Origin: Petunia secreta
Lineage: Eukaryota > Streptophyta > Magnoliopsida > Solanales > Solanaceae
DNA: 64,000 nt
Assembly: GCA_029990175.1 (NCBI GenBank)
Contig: JARKIP010000010.1
Span: 45,626,001-45,690,000 of the forward strand
Direction: 5' to 3'
Part shown: positions 33,391 to 45,038 of the stretch, in pieces
How positions within the stretch are numbered: the first letter of the stretch is position 1
How the letters are laid out: each line of letters begins with the position of its first letter
Notes under the pieces: model-generated
Told to the model about the DNA's origin: nothing
The model's database searches: none
The model's input: only the letters and a program-made list of their open reading frames with translations
Made by a program: the position numbers and the translations under genes

Positions 33391-34661
33391 ATCTTCAATC
33401 ATTATCCAAATCCAAATCAATATAATTATCATTCGTTGGTTCATCGCTTCAAATCCAACTCAATATAGATTTCATAATTATACTTGGTTGGTTCACCATT
33501 TAAATCCAACGTGATATGGATTTTATCATTAATATTAATAGTTGATTTACCGTTTAATAGACCAATATTTTAATACATCCGTTCATAAACAGTCAGGTCT
33601 ATACAAAAAGGTGATCTTTCTACTGATACATCTTTTCATGAAAAATCACAACCTTTCAAGTGACATTTTTTCATGAAAGAACATAACCTTTAAAGTGTTT
33701 AAGAAAGGTCACAACATCTCTAAAAAGGCATATGACCATTCTTCCAATTAGTAGTTACACCGACTAGTCATCACTAAGATGAACACGTTTTGAATTCACC
33801 AACTACCACGTTAATATCCAATAAGAATTTGTGGGGTTCCAAGAAAAAGAATGATATATAATTTTTCTTAATAAAATAGACATTAAGTCTAATTATGCAT
33901 ACGTCAAATGCCCCCACATTTCAAATATTTCAAATGCCATATTTCATAACTCATTTGGAGCAAACTTAACTCCACTAATCATTTTGTTGTCACGTTACTG
34001 AATGCTAACCACAGTATTCAATCTTTCACGAATTGAATTGATACGAGATAGTCGAGTAACACTTTCAAGTACGTACATGACATAGATACGACACTTAACA
34101 GTCAGCCATTAACTCCCTATGTGAATTGTTTCTTCGCATATTGGCTTCACATAACCACTTGTTTATTTGTTTGAGAATTGATCTAACATGTCCTTGTCAG
34201 ATTCTCGTATTCTTAATTTTCAAAAAACAAGCAGACTCACATTTCTCTGATGTCTTAGGAGACAGAAACAACCATATCCTACAACTAGATCGACGAAGTT
34301 TTTAATCTTCAAAGTCGATTTTGTATCACAACGAAGTTTTTAATCTTCAAAGTCGATTTAATACGCCTGTGAAGTTTTTAATCTTCCAAACCGATTTAAT
34401 TCAATGGTGAAGTTTTTATTCTTCAAACCAAGTAACAATACTAATATTTTAGTAATCCGGAAGATTTTAATCTTCTGAACGGATTATATATATATACAAA
34501 ATTATATATATATATATATAATTTTGTTAATAATCCATTGAAGTATTTAAATCTTCAAAATGAAATATTAAATTTGGAGTAGAAACTTTTCAGATTTTAG
34601 TCTCCACAAACAGTCTATTATCGATTAGCAGACCATAATACAAATTTAGATTTCTTAAGAT
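33391..34661 (-). other. Element B 5' interior, non-coding
   Basis: AT-rich sequence next to the 5' LTR of element B. No coding. A tandem repeat is listed separately. A (TA)n run occurs at 34487-34521. No clean tRNA primer site was found next to the LTR. Confidence 0.5.
34291..34475. repeat. Tandem repeat in element B leader, about 44 bp
   Basis: Four degenerate units sharing gaagtttttaatcttcaaa plus a variable tail (gtcgatttt..., ccgatttaatt...). Further single copies (gaagattttaatcttctgaa, gaagtatttaaatcttcaaa) follow to 34560. The core is itself a short inverted repeat (GAAG...CTTC), so each unit can fold as a hairpin. Confidence 0.7.
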
Positions 34662-35095
34662 TGTTAGAAATTCTTTATTCGAAATATAATCTGAAACGAA
34701 AATTCAAAAATAAAAGGAAGGAGATGAACAAACCCGAGCCCGCCGAATTCACGGCGTGTCCTTAAGGAACTTAATCCCCTCACAGTATCCGAGGTTATTG
34801 ATTAGATCCTCCCAGGATAGAACGGATTTACCTTACTGCAGTAGTGGTACTCCAAACAGCAGTAACAGCGAACGCAAATGGCTGGCAGCGAATCACACGA
34901 CACGACACTTTATTTTATTTGAAAAAAATAATCCAAAGAAGAGAAGAAGTAATTCTGATTTTTCTCTTCCATAAATATTTTGAATTTTAGGTAAGACCTT
35001 AATATTTATAGCCAAAAAGTGGGTGTGATGAAAAAGTATGAAACCTTTTCAATGAAAAGTTGCTATGTGTCTTTTCCTATTCACAAATTCCAACA
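34662..35095 (-). mobile_element. 5' LTR of element B
   Basis: 434 bp, pairs with 20299-20718; ends TGTTAG and CCAACA. Confidence 0.85.
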
Positions 35096-36259
35096 GAAAA
35101 AACAACGGAAAACAAAGTATACTAGAAAATGAGAAATGTAAAATATATTACTATAAATTTAAAGATACATATAGCTTACATGTTCAAAATACAAAATAGT
35201 CACTACTAGTACGTAATATAGTATCTTATTAAGTAAATCTGTGGTCATTTCTAATTTAAGTGTTTTTAGACATATACATTTCTCTAAAATTTATATTCTC
35301 GTTTTAATTATAATTTGTGATTTTTTTTCAATATTATGTCTATTCTCCTTTTTAAATTTCATAAAATAAAATAAATGGAAAATTAATTATTGTTTGTAAC
35401 TAAAAATTATCTATAGATTTACTTCTCATATTTTCAAAGTGAACAGTTTATCAGTCTCGTAAAATGCAAATATTATTTAAATTAATATATATGTGTAGGT
35501 ATACCAGTGAATCATATTAATACATGAAATTATAGTTACGTAATTTACGCTTTTTATTCTATAGCGAATTTAGTTACAGCAGTGATGTGGTTTTCTCAAT
35601 TCAATCATAATAGTCTTCAAACTTAAAAGCATCAAGATGGGAGCTGTCCGTATCACTGTATAACAGAGGGGAAGGTAGGGAAAAGTGAGGGGCTTTGGCA
35701 AAATTAAGATTTGGTCCATTGTGTAAAGAAAATCATTATACGTACGTACAAAAATAAAGTTAAAGAACTCAATTTCTGAGAGTATTGGGTAAAATCTTTC
35801 AGTACTTCACAATGCGGTACGTGGCATAAAAAAACAGCGACTCACAAAGGTAAGTTGATTCCGGAGACTAACTCCCTGATCACAATAGGTACACAATATA
35901 TTACTCAGACTATGATCACGGCTCCTCTTGGTGCAAGGAACGAATTCAAACGGAAATGCAACGATTATCAAAGCTGGAATATTAAGAGATCATCATTGCG
36001 ACCATTTATTTACACAATCATAAGTCTAATCGTTACGATTAGAGGAAATAAAGATATATTCTCATTAAATGTACGCCATTAAACTTCCAATTGCGATATA
36101 AATCTCTCATTTCTTCTTATGCCGATCATCTAAAGAGCATTATTACCACTTATTACCAAAAAGCAATAAGAATACTTTCTCTCTCTATCTCTAGTATCTT
36201 TTGACTATTTACTTATTGTTATATTGCAAAACTCTCTGACCGAAGTTTAGAACACATAA
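35096..36259. other. Spacer between elements B and C
   Basis: No gene seen. The 35860-36250 part (attaaatgtacgccatt, ctctctatctctagt) has the flavour of an old gypsy LTR but no partner was found. Confidence 0.45.
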
Positions 36260-36264
36260 AGTTC
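36260..36264. repeat. Target duplication of element C, left copy (AGTTC)
   Basis: AGTTC before the left LTR and AGTTC after the right LTR at 45785-45789. Confidence 0.8.
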
Positions 36265-36998
36265 TATTTAACCTATATCCGATTTTACGCCAATTAACAA
36301 TTAAATTTTTATTTGCGGAGTCACGATCAATAGTTTAGATTAAGAGTTGGCCCAAATTAAATACAGAATTGCACTAATTACCAGATAATGAATATATATA
36401 TATATGCACGATTCCCAATGGAGATGCTATGGCATTAAATGATGATATAGAAATAATACGAGATAGTTAAAAATAAATAAAATTAAAGCGTGAATAAAAG
36501 AGAGAGAAGGAACCGTGTCGGATCACTTGATCCCGATGAGGATTCCTTGTTACTGATTATACTTGAAGGCTTGAGAGCAAAGTATCCAACAAATGTAAAC
36601 TGAGAACGGTATTGAGCAAGAGTAAAGAGATTATTTTATTGATATTGTAGACAGACGATAGAATGTGTATTACAATGATTCAGAACGAGTGTTATTTATA
36701 GATCTGCTAGGCATCTGTTGGGTTTGTAATCGCTGGGTATGTATCCATTGGATACGTTACCACTAGGTGTATAACCATTGCCTTCATGACCATTCATTGA
36801 GCAATCGCGTACGACTAGGTAACCGCTCATTCAAATCGCGTTGATTTGGGAAGCGTTACGTTACTGCTCTGGGTCTGCTCGTGGTAACTGTCTGGCCAGT
36901 CGCATGTCTGTTAGATGTCTGTCCGGAGAAACCTCTGCCCGTGCCACGTGGCAGACACGTGTCATCTTTTTGAGTGACGTCGGTTTTTATCCAATATA
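36265..36998 (-). mobile_element. 3' LTR of element C
   Basis: 734 bp. Plus-strand start TATTTAACC (TG mutated to TA) and end CCAATATA. The length difference from the 5' LTR (746 bp) equals a shorter (TA)n run. A TATA box reads TATAAATAAC on the minus strand at about 36691-36700. Confidence 0.88.
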
Positions 36999-37012
36999 GA
37001 TAGTCCCCGTAC
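36999..37012 (-). other. Polypurine tract of element C
   Basis: The minus strand reads GTACGGGGACTATC next to the LTR; homologous to 22417-22430. Confidence 0.65.
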
Positions 37013-37446
37013 TTCTCGAGCAGAGTTTCTGCTCGAGGAGTAGATGTGAATTTTGGCGGAAAATTTTATTTGCAAAGTCCATCCTTCATCTACAACATGA
37101 CGAACCTCGGTGACGTGCGCACTTAACCAGCAATATGACAAGTTTCAGTGACATGCGCATTAAATGCACGATGTAAAAAGTAACTGCAGCAAGCACGTCT
37201 GCACGTCCGCCGTCAGCTTCGAAGTGACTACTGCGCGTCCCAAGGGTAAAAGTAATGATTTTAACCGCCTCAGTCACGTGCACACGTCCGTTGTCAGTTG
37301 CGAGGTGACCACTGCACTTCAGGGCAATGATGCTGCTTCGAAACTCGGTGAACCCTACTTCACCTTTTGACGGTTGAAGCTGATCGTGGCCCTTTCGATG
37401 ACCTCCACGTGTCTTGTGGGAACTTGATGGGCCGGATTTTCACTCC

Positions 37447-37454
37447 TATAAATA
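37447..37454 (+). promoter_or_regulatory. TATA box of the antisense gene remnant (element C)
   Basis: TATAAATA at the place matching 22865-22872 in element A. Confidence 0.6.
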
Positions 37455-37573
37455 GGGGTTTGCTGAATTTTAACCCTTTTACTTGCTTTCAATCTTCAAC
37501 TTCCAAATCTTGAAAAGAACCTTTGAATTTTTTTCAATCTTCCTTCCGATTTTTCAATTCTTCTTTAACCAAG

Positions 37574-38480
37574 TCTCCGAAGGCTAAGAAAAATCTGAAC
37601 ATGGATGCTACCGCCGGTAGTTCCTCTACAGCTACCCCCAGACCTAGGGCTACTCAGGCCACCGCTGCAGAGATCATCCCCAAGAATTGGGGTGAACTGG
37701 AAAAAGACTGCAATGTCAAAGCCTTCAATAGTTATAGAGATGTACGCGCATGGTCGGCGTACAGATTCAAGCCTGGGATCACATAGGAGATGATACCACG
37801 AGTTAGAGTGGACCGTAATTGGGACGCGAGTGTTCCCCTTTTGCCGGTATCTGAAACGGAGAACATTACCTCGCGTAGGGCTGGGTAGACGGCCATGTCC
37901 ACCTACCCATTTATAGTTGGTTGCACGTTACCCCTACACCCTGTACTCGAGAGGCTCTGTAGGGAGTATTTTATCTGCCCGGGGCAATTGAGCCCCAGTA
38001 AGTATAGGATAGTAACACTTATGGACTGGTTTGCGGAAAAAACTGATCAAATTTTTTAATATGAGCATTTTATTTCTTTGTACAGCATACAAATTTTTAA
38101 GGATGATTTTGTCAACGCCAGAATGCGTGGGAGCAAGGGCTTGGTATGCAGTTCTGAGGATACAACTGACCGGGGTTGGTTGCACCGGTTCATATTCGTG
38201 TGCACCCAGGCATTGTCCTTCAACTCCAAGACTCCTCTCCCTGGGATCTGGAATAAGAGGCGTAAGTCCTCGAGTTTTCCTTTGATATTTCCATGCTTCC
38301 TCTTTTTTGTTTACTAATTCCTTTGATTCTTTCTTACAGCTGCCAAGCTACCCTACGATGAGCTCATATCGGTTAACGAGCTGACAGCGTGGGTTGAGGC
38401 TATTCTAAAGAAGTTCCCTGCTGAGCAGAGGGAATGGGCATAATTTGCCACGAAAAAGAGTCTGACTGCAAAGACTCGCG
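37574..38480 (+). pseudogene. Antisense gene remnant of element C
   Basis: Homologue of exons 1 and 2 of the gene at 22996-25999. Conserved start segment SPKAKKNLNMDA follows a site where the ATG seen in A is AAG. Stops interrupt exon 1 at about 37785 and 37888 and exon 2 near 38442. The block YPFIVGCTLPLHPVLE and QLSPSKYRI is recognisable, as is RMRGSKGLV. The intron from about 38261 to 38340 has good GTAAGT and TTACAG sites. The coiled-coil exons are absent. Non-functional, but useful as independent evidence for the first intron. Confidence 0.75.
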
Positions 38481-39233
38481 GTGATAATTTTTCGCTGTTG
38501 CAGCTATTTCTTCTCTTCGTGGTTTTGTTGTATCTGGTGAGAGCCGGATGGCTGGTTGTGGATAGAGGTCTTTTAGGGACTCTCTGATCCTTGTTTGGCT
38601 GGTTCTATTAGCCTTGATCCCTCTGCAAAACTTCTGTCAGCCGTCTTCGGCATTTTATTGTTTTGTCAGGATAATGTATATATTTTCAGACCTTTTTAAT
38701 TCAATGACTGTATATAGCCTGAATCTTTGGTCTTTCATTTGGATGTGCCTTTTGTCTAGGAGCTTTTTAGAAGTTTGAACTTTGCTAAGTTCTGGTCTTC
38801 AAAACGTCTGTCCGAATGTTTTAATTTAGCCTTTCCCAAGGAAGAGGTCATAAGTTGTGAATGATCTGTGCAGATGTTTCATTCTGATCGAGTCGTGGTC
38901 GATAGGTTCTGGCCGAATCGTTGGCCTTGCGAACAACTTTGCTTATCGTTTGGATAGTTGAAAGTCGTCGCAGAAAGTTTGTAGTTTAACTCTGGCCGAG
39001 TCGCTGGCCTTGTGAACGACATCTCTTATTTTCGTGGAAGCTTGTCACATAAAAGTTTTTTTTTTAAAACTCGCCTTTTTACAAGGTCTTTTGCCTTTAT
39101 GAAGGTCTTATCTGGCCTACAGGGGCCTCTTACCACCCCTCTTATTTTTATGTTGAAATATGGGAAGATTTAACATAAAAAGAGTTAAGCCTAGTCGTAG
39201 ATAAAAGAACACATATAACCAAATGAGGAGTGT
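38481..39233. other. Non-coding region between antisense remnant and tRNA-like sequence
   Basis: 3' untranslated-like sequence, then a block shared with element A (ggcctacaggggcctcttaccacccct, tttttatgttgaaat, acacatataaccaaa). No coding. Confidence 0.5.
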
Positions 39234-39306
39234 GTCCGTTGAGGGATTCGAACCCACAGCCGCGAAGTTGAAGAACTTCGAGCTCTACCAGTTGAGCTAA
39301 ACGGTA
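39234..39306 (-). tRNA. tRNA-Lys-like sequence in element C
   Basis: 73 nt on the minus strand, homologous to 26833-26905. D arm GCTC/GAGC, anticodon stem CGAAG/CTTCG, T loop TTCGAAT and A and B boxes (TAGCTCAACTGG, GGTTCGAATCC) are intact. The acceptor stem keeps 5 of 7 pairs. The loop is TTCTTCAA (8 nt), which matches a tRNA-Lys CUU loop with one extra base. It lies about 30 nt downstream of the pol stop. Probably decayed along with the rest of C. Confidence 0.6.
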
Positions 39307-39334
39307 GGAAGAGAATAACAGACCATTTTACCAT

Positions 39335-42300
39335 TTAGAAGTGATACCTTTTGAGGTGAACCACATTCCAATTATTTGGGACGATTGAGCCATCCGATCG
39401 TGCCAAACGGTAAGATCCCTTGCCGACTGATGCGACTACCTTGTAGGGGCCTTCCCAATTAGGGCCTAATTTTTCCGAGTTTGCTTCTTGCGTATTTTGA
39501 GATACTTTCCTCAATACAAAATCTCCAACCTGGAAACTTCGTACGCGTAGTCCCCGATTGTAGTAGTGTTCGATTCGTTCCTTCTGGGCGACTACTCGTA
39601 CAAGTGCTAGTTCCCTTCGTTCTTCGATGAAATCCAATTCTTCGGAGAGATTGATCGAGTTGGATTCCTCGGTGGCGTGTGCATACTATAGGCTTGGTTC
39701 TCCAATTTCGACTGGGATTAGAGCGTCTGCACCGTATACAATAAGTAAGGTGTCTCCCACGTACTCATCTTTATTGTCGTGCGATAAGCCCATAGTACAC
39801 CGGGCAGCTCTTCTACCCAACACCCTTTGGCCTACTCAAGGCTCTTCTTGAGAGATTCAATGATTATTTTATTTGTTGATTCTGCTTGTCCATTAGCAAC
39901 CGGGTGGTATGGAGAAGAAGTAATCCTTTTGATATGCAAGTCGTCGAGGAATCTAGTCACTTTCTGGCCGATGAATTGCGGGCCATTATCCATGACTATT
40001 TCCTTAGGTGCTCCAAAGCGACACACGACATATCGCCAAAGGAAGTCAATTACCTCTGTTTGTCGTATCTTTGCATATGCTGCCGCTTCGACCCATTTGG
40101 TGAAGTAATCGGTGATGATTAACAAAAAACATACTCCTCTTGGCGCAGCAGGGAGAGGGCCAACTATGTCCATTCCCCATTTCAAGAATGGCCACGAGGA
40201 GATTATTGAGTGGAGCGGTTCTGCTGGTTGATGGAGAAGATGCGCGAACCTTTGACATTTATCACATTTCTTGACGAAATCATTTGTGTCCTTCTCCATC
40301 TTATCCCAATAATACCCTGTGTGAATCAACTTGCGCGCTAATGCTTTGCCCCCAAAATGATTACCACAACAGCCTTCGTGGACCTCTCGCATCACATAGT
40401 TGATCTGGTTTAGTCCTAGGCATTTCGCAAGTTGCCCTGCGAATATCTTGCAGTAAAGATCGCCGTTGATGATTGTATACCGAGCAGCTTTTATTCTGAG
40501 TTTGCGAGCGACTTTCGCGTCATCGGGAAAAGTTCCATGAATAATATAGTTCATGATTTCATTCCGCCAGTCCCAAGTTGCGTTTATGGCATTAACTTCG
40601 AACTTTTCTCGATCTATGGTCATGCAGAGTAGTTGAACGATAGCCGAGGAGCTGGCCGCTCCAATTTCTGCTACTGACCCTAGATTTGCTAGAGCATCTG
40701 CCTCATGGTTCTCTTCTCGTGGGATTTGGAGCGCTTCCCATTCGTTGAACTGGGCCAGGAGTTCTTTCACATGGGCAAGGTACACTTGCATCCTGGATTC
40801 TCGTGCAATAAAACCTCCAGTCACCTGGTTGACTACTAGTTGAGAGTCACTCTTGAGTTTGATTATGTTTGCTTCATAGCTTCGGGCTAATTCCAATCCT
40901 GCAATTACGGCCTCATATTCGACCTCATTGTTAGTAATAAACGAGCATTTGATGGCCTGCCTGACGGTCTCTCCGGATGGGGTGATAAGAACCAGTCCAA
41001 GACCGGACCCTTTGACGGTCGAGGAGCCATCAGTGTATAGGGTCCATGCGCCAGGGGCCTGCCCAGCATAGAGGATTGCATCTTTTTCTGCTTTAGGATA
41101 TATATTAGTGCTAAAATCTGCTACGAAGTCTGCTAGGGCTTTGTGATTTTATTGCTACCCTAGACTGGTAGGTAATATCGAATTCACTTAATTCTATAGC
41201 CCATTTAACTAACCTTCCCGATATTCGGGTTTATGCAAAATATTATGCAAAGGAAAGGTTGTAACTACAGCTATTGAATGACCTTGAAAATAAGGACGTA
41301 ATTTACGGGCATCAGTTACTAGTGCTAAAGCCAGTTTTTCTAAGGGTTGGTAACATGTTTCCGTGTCAATTAGAGCCTTACTAATGTAATAAATGGGAAG
41401 TTGTTTACCTTTTTCTTCTCGAACCAAGACTGCACTTACCGAAGATTCTGAAACTGCTAGATAGATCAGCAACTGCTCCCCGTGCTGAGGTGTAGAGAGT
41501 AATAGTGGATTGGACAAATATTTCTTCAGATCTCTCAGTGCTTGTTGACATTCGGGAGTCCAGTCAAATTCCTTGTTCTGCTTCAGGACATTGAAGAAAC
41601 TCTTGCACCGGTCAAATGAGCGGGATATAAACCTGCGCAAGGCTGCCACCCTTCCGGTCAGTTTCATGACGTCCTTCCGGTTATGGAGTATGTCTTGAAT
41701 TGACTCAATCGCCTTGATTTGAGCAGGATTGACTTCAATTCCATGTTGGGAGACGATGAAGCCCAGGAATTTCCCTGAACCGACTCCGAATGTGCACTTC
41801 TCAGGATTGAGCTTCATGTTGTATTGGTCGAGTATTCGGAAGGCTTCCTTCACGTGTGCCAGATGATCTTCTGCTCGTTTGACTTGATCAGCATGTCATC
41901 GATGTACACTTCCATGGTTTTCCCGCTTTGATCGTGGAACATACGATTGACCAATCTCTGATACGTTGCACCTGCATTTTTTAATCCAAATGGCATGACT
42001 TTATAGCAATACGTACCTCTGCACGTTATGAATGACGTTTTCTCCTGGTTGTTGGGATCCATCAATATCTGATTGTACCCTGAATATGCGTCAAGGAAGG
42101 TGAGCACCTTGTGTTCGGCGGTTGCATCAATCAACTGATCTATCTGGGGAAGAGGATATGAATCCTTTGGACAGGCTTTGTTTAAATCAGTGAAGTCAAT
42201 ACAAACTCGCCATTTCCCATTTTTCTTGGCCACAACGACCACGTTGGCTAGCCAGTCTGGATACTTCACTTCGCGTACAGATCCAATCTTCAGCAGTCGA

Positions 42301-42675
42301 TCAACCTCATCATTTATGATTTGATTTCGAAAAGCTCCCTGTTGGCGCTTCTTCTGCTTCACCGGACGGTGGTACGGGTCGACATTTAGCTTGTTGAGAG
42401 ATAATTTCTGGAGAAATACCTGTCATGTCTGTATGATACCAAACAAACGTCGTATGCCGCTCCTTGAGGAATTGGAGGATGTCTCCTCGTAGGCATTCAT
42501 TCAATTCCGTCCCCAAGTAGACCTTCCGCTCTGGCATGTCCGCGAATAGTTCTTCTGGTTCCAATGCTTCCACGGTCGGGGTATAATTCTCCTGTGCCTC
42601 TAGCTTCGTGATAAATTTCGGGACCTCGTACTTTGCTTCTTCATTTGCTGCGTCAGATCCCGGTTGCTGTAATTG
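39335..42675 (-). pseudogene. pol of element C, multiply broken
   Basis: Same domain order as in A. 41850-42362 carries RT from the CIDFTDLNKACPKDSYP region to YIDDMLIKS. 41209-41853 carries the RT thumb and connection. 39832-40896 carries RNase H C-terminal half, integrase HHCC (VHEGCCGNHFGGKALARKL) and core (MDNGPQF, YHPVANGQAEST). 39335-39637 carries the C-terminal tail ending LKRYHF. Frameshifts near 42390, 41876, 41215 and in the RNase H start, and stops between 39637 and 39832, separate these. Positions where C retains a sense codon help to recognise the breaks in A. Confidence 0.88.
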
Positions 42676-42678
42676 CTA
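42670..42678 (-). promoter_or_regulatory. UAG-CAA-UUA leaky-stop context, element C
   Basis: GAAAGCAAATAG followed in frame by CAATTACAG. Identical nine bases to element A although neighbouring codons have diverged. Confidence 0.65.
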
Positions 42679-44935
42679 TTTGCTTTCTTCGGGCAGCTTG
42701 AGGGCCACATAATAGCAATCTCGAGCAAAGAATTGCTCTTCTCGTACCTCGCGTACTCCCCACTCCGATGAGAATTTCAATACTTGATGATATGTGGAGG
42801 GAACAACCTGCATTTCATGGATCCATAACCTTCCAAGAATAATGTCATAGGCCATGTCTCCGTTGACAATATGGAACACTGTTTCCTTTGCCACCCCCTC
42901 GACGAGAGTGGTGAGAGTGATCTCGCCCAGGGTCTTTTCACTTGAGTTTTTGAAGCCGGAGAGAACTCGCGATACTGGCACGATCTTCTCCGTTAGTTGC
43001 ATCTCCTTGACGACGCGTGACTGAATGATGTTTGCAGAGCTGCCCGCGTCAACTAGCACTCTTTTAATATCATACTCGGCCACGCGCAACGTTATGACCA
43101 GGGCGTCAACATGTAGGAACTGCAAGCCATCTGTGTCCGAATCTTCAAATGTTATTGTCTCCTCTGGCCGTGGACGCTTGGTCTTTGTAATAGAGACCTT
43201 TACGTACTTCTTCGCCGTGAATACAATGGAATCAACTTCGATCCTACCCGAGATAACGTTGACTGTCATCTTCAGGGAAGATGCCCGTGGAGGGCCAGAT
43301 TTGTTCTGTTGAGCCCTCGCATGAGTTTGCTTTCCCTTTTTTGGTTAGAAGCTCGTTCAAGAACCCATGTTTTAATAGATGTGCGACCTCATACCTTAAG
43401 GCCTTGCAATCTTCAGTGGTGTGACCGTGGTCGCGATAAAATTCGCACCATAGCTCCTGGTTTCTCTTGCCTGGATCGGTTTTCATGTCCATTGGCTACT
43501 TGACCTTGTCGCCCATATCTTTGAGCGTTGCAATCACTTCAGTCATTTCTACGTTGAAGTTTGGCAGACTTGGGGCTCCACGAGCGCTTGATTCTGAATC
43601 GTCTCCCCGTGATAGTCCTTTGTTGTTCCGACCGCGCCCTTTGGAGTTGCTGCGTGATTGGTCAGGATACGGTTCATAACGTACATCTGACCTTTCCGAC
43701 TCCATCTTTCCGCCCGAGCCACCGCTTCGTGATTGGTTCCTTCCTCGGGCAGTGGTTCCTATCAACTTGTCTTCATCGATGCGTACCTTGGAATTGTAGC
43801 GATTGTAGACATCTGACCAATCGGCTGCTGGGAATTCGCGCAGAGATTCGTATAGCCTGCGCGTAGCCTCTGAGCTTTTGACATCCAGGTTGTTTGTGAA
43901 TGCAATGGCCGCCCATCTGTCTGGTACCTTGGGTAACAACATGTGTTCCCACTGGAAACGGTCCACATATCTTCGAAGAGTCTTGCTGGGCTTTTGCTTG
44001 ATCTCGAAGATATCCTCCACGCAAGTTTCCATTTTCTGGGCGCCTGTGTGGGCTTTCACGAACAATTCAGCCATTTTCGCGAAGGACCCAATGGAGTTTG
44101 GTGGCAACATAGAGTACCACCGTAGAGCTCCATCTGCCAATGTCTCCACGAACTTTTTCAACTGGACTGATTCGATCTCCTCATCGGTGAGATTACTTGC
44201 TTTTATAAAATTTCTAAACATCATGAGATGATCATTGGGGTCAGATGTCCCACGATATCTCGGAATGTTCGGCATTTTAAACGTTTTCGGTATCGCCTTT
44301 GGTGCTGCTTCCTTCTTCCAAGGCCTTTGCAAGTAGCGTTGAACGTCAATTTTCTTCAAAGCGGGCGGAGCGCCTGGTATCTGATCGATTCTCTCGTGGA
44401 GAGATTTTTGAAGTGCTGCTTGACTTTCTTTGAATTGTTTGGCGAGTGCCTCCATGACGACGTTCATCTCAGTGGATACCGCAGATCCTCCATTCTGATT
44501 TTGGTTTGTTTGGGTCGTCGGATCCATGGTTCCTCCGTTGTTGGCCGCATTTCGTTCTCCATTTTGCCTTGAAGTGCATGAAGAAGGAACATCTCGACCT
44601 TGGGCTGCAGGATCAGTCCTCGTAACTAGAGGGATTTGCCCTCGAAGAGAGTTGATCGCCTCATTTATTCCTCTGTTGACCTCCGGCTGTTGCTGCATAA
44701 ATTCGAAGATCGTCTCTTGGAGGTTCCTTTAATTAGGGGAGAGACTCCTATGGCGTCGTCTCCTAGGCAGGGTTACGCTCGGAGATTGTCCATGCCTGTG
44801 CCGTGGTCTTCTGGGTCCTTGGGAAGAATATTCTTGCCCGTCGGATGAGTAGTCTGGAGAGTAATTAGGGATGTTCTGAGGGGCACGTTCTTGACCGTTG
44901 TCCGCCACAGTCCGTTGTGAATCGCTTTCTGCCAT
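42676..44935 (-). pseudogene. gag-protease of element C, broken
   Basis: ATG at 44935 (MAESDSQRTVADNG). The gag core shares PNIPRYRGTSDPNDHLMMF and LKKFVETLADGALRWY with A. The knuckle reads WCEFYRDHGHTTEDC, and protease has VLVDAGSSANII near 43045. Stops at 44729 and 43496 (a TAG where A has a Trp codon) and a frameshift near 43335 break it. Ends at the UAG 42676-42678. Confidence 0.85.
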
Positions 44936-45017
44936 GTTAGTTCAAACAAAGGATCGACAGAAAAGAGTATAATGCAGGAAAAAGACGAACTATTAACCTA
45001 TAGAGGCTATTGACCGG

Positions 45018-45035
45018 CTCCCACTGTGGTCGCTA
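45018..45035 (-). other. Primer binding site of element C
   Basis: Same as the site in A except that the second base is changed (TAGCGACCACAGTGGGAG), which would weaken tRNA 3' end pairing. Confidence 0.6.
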
Positions 45036-45038
45036 AAT

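Larger units (their letters stand above)
20299..35095 (-). mobile_element. Ty1/copia element B, split by element A
   Basis: Direct LTRs at 20299-20718 and 34662-35095 start TGTTAGAAATTC and end AATTCCAACA (plus-strand reading). The only coding trace left is an RNase H tail on the minus strand, so the element lies in minus orientation. The minus-strand sequence before the left LTR reads CATGTGGGGGAT, a typical copia polypurine tract. Flanks are GAAAT (20294-20298) and GAAAA (35096-35100), a target duplication with one change. Excluding the inserted element A, only about 2.3 kb of interior remains, so gag, integrase and most of RT are deleted. Confidence 0.8.

Noticed and set aside
35860..36259. 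Old gypsy LTR left of element C
   Set aside because: Resembles LTR U3-R sequence in places but has no partner, no defined ends and no continuation after element C.
44228..44572. 114-codon plus-strand frame (and similar ones at 30580-32665 and 43025-44231)
   Set aside because: Shadows of gag and pol read on the opposite strand; codon pattern and homology belong to the minus strand.
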